The notes below the pieces were generated by a model, which had not been told where the DNA came from, ran no database searches, and was given only the letters and a program-made list of their open reading frames with translations. From positions 1-16,227 of the forward strand of contig JAUVTM010000010.1 in assembly GCA_030601545.1 (NCBI GenBank): a DNA stretch of 16,227 bases, in the 5' to 3' direction. The translations under genes were made by a program, and so were the position numbers. Numbering within the stretch: the stretch's first letter is position 1; each line of letters begins with the position of its first letter. Positions 13,046 to 16,227 of the stretch are shown here, piece after piece. Source of the stretch: Syntrophobacterales bacterium. GTDB taxonomy: Bacteria; Desulfobacterota; Syntrophobacteria; BM002.

Positions 13046-15244
13046 ATGGATTTGACCGACGACCCCTTGGCAGGAGTTGATGCCAGCGAATTAGAGGCCG
13101 ACATTGACAAGGCCATAGACGAACTCTTCGTAAAGAAGACCGAGGAACGGGAACCTTCACTTGCTGAGAAAGCACCACCCGAAGAGCTCGCCGAAAAACC
13201 GGTAGAGAAACCAGCGGAAGAATCTGTTCCTGCTCGGCCGGCTGAAGCCGAAGATGATCCTTTAGCTCAATTGAAGGAGAGTCTGCTCACTCTGGATTGG
13301 GAAATTACTCCAGAGTCCATACAGAATTTTGAAAAAGAGCTCCAGGCCGTTAGCGACAAGCACGGTGACGATCGTCACTGCATGGCAGTGACTAAAATGT
13401 CCCTGGGGGTGCTCACATATTTACGAGCTGCAAAGGCTGATGCCTCACCGATCTCCGTCCAGTTTTTGCATGGAGCTACACGTGGCCTCGACCTCTTCGT
13501 GCGGGAGCCAGCCCCCACAGAGACTGAGCGCAGCGAGGTAATGGACGAATTGCTCGGTCAATTTAGGCGGGTGAAGGCTGAGATCCAGCGGATGAAGCCG
13601 CCGGCAGAGGAACCTCCAGCAGTTGCGCCCGAACCAGCCGTCGAGCCTCCGCCAGTTGAGGAGCCGATTCTGGAAGAAATAGTCGAGGAAGAACCGGTAT
13701 TGGAAGAGCCTCTTGAAGAAGCACCGGCGCTGGAAGAAATAATCGAGGAAGAACCGATACTGGAGGAGGTCGCCGCAGAGCAGCCTGTGGAGGCAGTTCC
13801 TGCTGAAGAAGAACCAGTTCTGGACGAATTATTCGGGGAAGAACCGATATTGGAAGAAGGGCTCGAGGAAGAGCCGACACTGGTCGCTCCCCCTGAAGAA
13901 GAACCTTTGCTGGAAGAACTCGCAGTAGAGGAACCGACGCTGGAAGAACCTCCGGAAGAAGAACCGACACTGGAAGCACTCATCGCAGAGGAACCAACAC
14001 TGGCAGCTACCCCTGAAGAAGAACCTTTGCTGGAAGAGCTTTTTGAAGAAGAACTTGTAGCTGAAGAAATACCCGAGGCAGAGCCAACTCTGGAACCACT
14101 TCCCGAGGAGGAACCAGTTTTCGAGGAACTTCTCGATGAAGAACCGGCTCTAGAGCCAGCGGCAGAGCCAACGGAAATGGCTCCGCCACCTGAGATGGTC
14201 CCGGCTGATATCCCTGCATCTCTGCAGCCCTTCATCCAAGAAGCCAGAGCCCTGAGTGGTCAACTTTCCAATGCTTTGGAGGTCCTTGACCAGGAGACTA
14301 CCACATTCTTTGATCGGATCTTGAAAGCAATGACTGGCAAGCCTGCCCTCGAGAAATTAGAGAGACATTTTGACACCGTGCACAAGACCGTAGGAGCTCA
14401 ACTGACAGACGCCCAGGAGCTGTCTGGAAACCTGAGTGCAGCGCTGAGCAAACTTGAGCAAAATATAGGCCAGCAGCAAGAGGGAGCCCTTGGCCCGGAC
14501 GCCCAGGCTGCGATTGATTCGCAGGTCAAAACAATCCGGAATGCTGTTCAGAGTTTAAATCAGGCCACTGCCAGCTTGCAGAATAGTCTTGCTGGTAAGG
14601 ATGTGGCGCCGACTTCCGGCCATGAAGGAATAGCATTCAAGGATGCTCAATTGGACACTGAAGAGTTCATGGTGGAATCCGATGAGTTCATGGAGTCTTT
14701 AGAGTCCGAACCAGTATTGGACCTGGTCGAGGAGATACCTTCTGAGTCCCCTGGTATTACTCCCGATGCACAGGCTAGCATTTACCTGGCCGACGTGGTC
14801 AACAACACCCTGGGTATCCCTGCGGAGGCCGTCGTCAATATCTTCAAGGTTTCCAAGGGCCAAGTAAAGGGTTTGCGCAAGAGAGGTTACGCCAGACTGA
14901 CCGATTTCAAGGGGGCATTTCGCAGCATCAAGCGGGGAATTACCGGTCCTCTCGCGAACCTCAAACCGAAAGACTTGAAGAAAATCCAATTCCCCATCAT
15001 CGCTCTTGGTCCGGAGACCCTTGGCAGCGATGACACCGAGGCCGTAGCCCCCGTCAGAGGTATTGTCCTGCTCAGCACTGGTGAGCGCCACGGTGCCTTA
15101 CTAACTGATGAGGTCATGCAAAGGACGCCCTATGACGTCAAAGGCTACCGCAAAGCTGGGCTACCAGAAGAGGTGAGTGGCACGGCCACCATAGAAGGAG
15201 ATTTTGAGATTAACGTTATTGATCCGAACTACGTGCTCTCGTAA
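13046..15244 (+). CDS. Large acidic scaffold-like protein with a divergent C-terminal CheW-like domain
   Basis: I do not recognise a named gene. The 732-residue product has no signal peptide or membrane segment. Parts: an acidic N-terminus (1-60); a helical module (about 72-180) with TLDWEI at 82-87; a Pro/Glu-rich low-complexity region (about 182-385) made of degenerate units such as EEEPxLEEL; a helical, possibly coiled-coil region (about 390-520); and a C-terminal globular domain (about 578-732). That domain reads like a CheW/CheA-P5 fold: LGIPAEAVVNIFKV (589-602) as first strands, IQFPIIALGPETLG as the 'PvidL..llG' segment, VRGIVLLSTGERHGALLTDEVM, VKGYRK and FEINVIDPNYVLS as the last strand. 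The CheW assignment is my own pattern match. AAGGAGGGG just before the ATG predicts high translation. Operon position with the GTPase suggests an effector or scaffold for it. Confidence 0.85.
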   Translation: MDLTDDPLAGVDASELEADIDKAIDELFVKKTEEREPSLAEKAPPEELAEKPVEKPAEESVPARPAEAEDDPLAQLKESLLTLDWEITPESIQNFEKELQAVSDKHGDDRHCMAVTKMSLGVLTYLRAAKADASPISVQFLHGATRGLDLFVREPAPTETERSEVMDELLGQFRRVKAEIQRMKPPAEEPPAVAPEPAVEPPPVEEPILEEIVEEEPVLEEPLEEAPALEEIIEEEPILEEVAAEQPVEAVPAEEEPVLDELFGEEPILEEGLEEEPTLVAPPEEEPLLEELAVEEPTLEEPPEEEPTLEALIAEEPTLAATPEEEPLLEELFEEELVAEEIPEAEPTLEPLPEEEPVFEELLDEEPALEPAAEPTEMAPPPEMVPADIPASLQPFIQEARALSGQLSNALEVLDQETTTFFDRILKAMTGKPALEKLERHFDTVHKTVGAQLTDAQELSGNLSAALSKLEQNIGQQQEGALGPDAQAAIDSQVKTIRNAVQSLNQATASLQNSLAGKDVAPTSGHEGIAFKDAQLDTEEFMVESDEFMESLESEPVLDLVEEIPSESPGITPDAQASIYLADVVNNTLGIPAEAVVNIFKVSKGQVKGLRKRGYARLTDFKGAFRSIKRGITGPLANLKPKDLKKIQFPIIALGPETLGSDDTEAVAPVRGIVLLSTGERHGALLTDEVMQRTPYDVKGYRKAGLPEEVSGTATIEGDFEINVIDPNYVLS

Positions 15245-15315
15245 ATCGCCACCGGCCTAGATTGATTGGCCACCTCCCATGGTAGCAGGACAGTTGCCCG
15301 GGGTCTTCCCTGACC

Positions 15316-16227
15316 ATGCAATCAGACAATATCAACCATTCCAGCGCCAATGGCCTCTCTGAGATCCAAGAAAAGATAAATGAGGCTGAGCTCTACCTTT
15401 CTCAGGGTCTTTTCGATGAAGCCCGCCAGGCCTACCAACAGCTCCTGAAAGAGTTGGGATCCCTTTCGCAACGAGCCTCTACCGATCCAGCTTTCCGTCA
15501 AACCTACGAGAGCTTTCGCGGATCTATTCGCAAACAACTGGCTCTCATCGAACGTCAGGAAGCCGAATTCCACGGCCAACCCTCAGAAGCCAAACCAGCA
15601 GAGCATGTCGCCGTCCAAGAAGGGGAAGGGAGTGCTGTCTTCAATCGAGGTCAAGCGTTTCTGGACATCGGTCTATTCGCCGAGGCCATCCAGGAGTTTC
15701 AAAGCGCTGCCAAATTAGGATTCCAACCGATCGAATGTTCTCTGCAGATTGGCAAGGCTCATATTCAACTCGGGCAGCACAGAGAAGGTCTCCGGATCTT
15801 GGAGAAGACCTATAAACAGAAGGGGTTAGCTGATACCGACCGCAATGTGCTCCTGGGGCAGATGGCGGTAGGGTATGAAACAGCTGGTGACATGGAAAAG
15901 GCCCTAGAGCTCTACCAGCAGCTGGCGGCGAGCGATCCGACGCACCGAACAGCGGCAAAGAAAGTCAAGAGCTTGGCCAAAGATAGTGATCGCTATCAGC
16001 TGAACGTGGTGAAGCTTCACCTGAAGAACGAGCAGTTCTCGAAAGCTATCAAAACACTGCGCCACATGGAGAGCGAGCAGCAGGTTCCTGTTGACAGACT
16101 GGTGCCTTTGTATGAGCAAATACTGGAGAAAGATCCGGGCAACGCTGATGCTATGGAGCAAGTCACGGCCATTTACCAACAGATGCTTGACAACGGAAGT
16201 GCGAAAACTGACATCCGCTTAAAGCTT
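15316..16227 (+). CDS. TPR-type helical repeat protein, 3' truncated by window end
   Basis: This frame is open from ATG 15316 to the last base (304 codons, no stop), so only the N-terminal part is seen. An in-frame TAG at 15283 and no closer start codon fix the ATG. The protein is soluble and helical. TPR-like pairs are visible: AELYLSQGLFDEARQAYQQLL (about 25-45), GQAFLDIGLFAEAIQEFQSA (about 112-131), GKAHIQLGQHREGLRILEK, GQMAVGYETAGDMEKALELYQQLA (ending with an ASDP turn), and LYEQILEKDPGNADAMEQVTAIYQQML. It follows the acidic protein by 71 bases and is probably the same operon, although only a weak Shine-Dalgarno is seen. In Myxococcus the TPR protein SgmX is an MglA effector; whether this is comparable is unknown. 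What follows after residue 304 (another enzymatic domain or more repeats) cannot be told. Confidence 0.9.
   Translation, partial: MQSDNINHSSANGLSEIQEKINEAELYLSQGLFDEARQAYQQLLKELGSLSQRASTDPAFRQTYESFRGSIRKQLALIERQEAEFHGQPSEAKPAEHVAVQEGEGSAVFNRGQAFLDIGLFAEAIQEFQSAAKLGFQPIECSLQIGKAHIQLGQHREGLRILEKTYKQKGLADTDRNVLLGQMAVGYETAGDMEKALELYQQLAASDPTHRTAAKKVKSLAKDSDRYQLNVVKLHLKNEQFSKAIKTLRHMESEQQVPVDRLVPLYEQILEKDPGNADAMEQVTAIYQQMLDNGSAKTDIRLKL

Noticed and set aside
13558..14235. Long Ser/Gly-rich open frame on the minus strand (225 codons)
   Set aside because: It is the mirror of the GAA/GAG-rich repeat of the acidic protein; its low-complexity composition and lack of a ribosome site mark it as a shadow frame.

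Overview
The window looks like a core-genome stretch from a deltaproteobacterium-type organism (Desulfobacterota/Myxococcota lineage). The evidence is the gene order thrS-infC-rpmI-rplT-pheS-pheT followed by a small MerR-type regulator, an adjacent roadblock plus MglA-type GTPase pair, moderate GC content, and protein sequences of the type found in those groups. This placement is inferred from gene order and motifs; no database search was possible. All genes found lie on the + strand.

Layout. (1) 16-1758: recJ, single-strand exonuclease. (2) 1759-2110: a gene-free spacer holding an inverted array of 8-bp repeats. (3) 2111-3856: a secreted, FlgT/DUF2066-like envelope protein of unknown function, then a CDP-alcohol phosphatidyltransferase (pgsA-like). 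(4) 3857-4132: a second repeat element starting right after the pgsA stop codon. (5) 4133-4207: tRNA-Val(GAC) with its own promoter, then a leader with a terminator-like hairpin before thrS. (6) 4328-11348: the translation operon thrS, infC (apparently starting at AUA inside the thrS stop), rpmI, rplT, pheS, then pheT, with a third, nested repeat element between pheS and pheT. (7) 11501-11821: merR-like regulator. (8) 12007-15244: a compact operon of roadblock/LC7 protein (MglB-like), MglA-like GTPase, and a 732-residue acidic protein whose C-terminus reads as a divergent CheW-like domain. (9) 15316-end: the first 304 codons of a TPR-type helical-repeat protein that runs out of the window.

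The first three quarters is ordinary housekeeping: DNA repair, phospholipid synthesis, aminoacyl-tRNA synthetases, an initiation factor and 50S ribosomal proteins. The part most likely to be poorly described is 12007-16227. An MglA-type G protein and its roadblock partner are encoded with a large putative scaffold carrying a chemotaxis-coupling-like domain and with a TPR protein. This suggests a small-GTPase module wired to a chemosensory-type adaptor, perhaps for polarity, motility or surface assembly; the functional link is inference. Three intergenic elements built from 7-8 bp tandem arrays in inverted orientation are the other notable non-coding signal.
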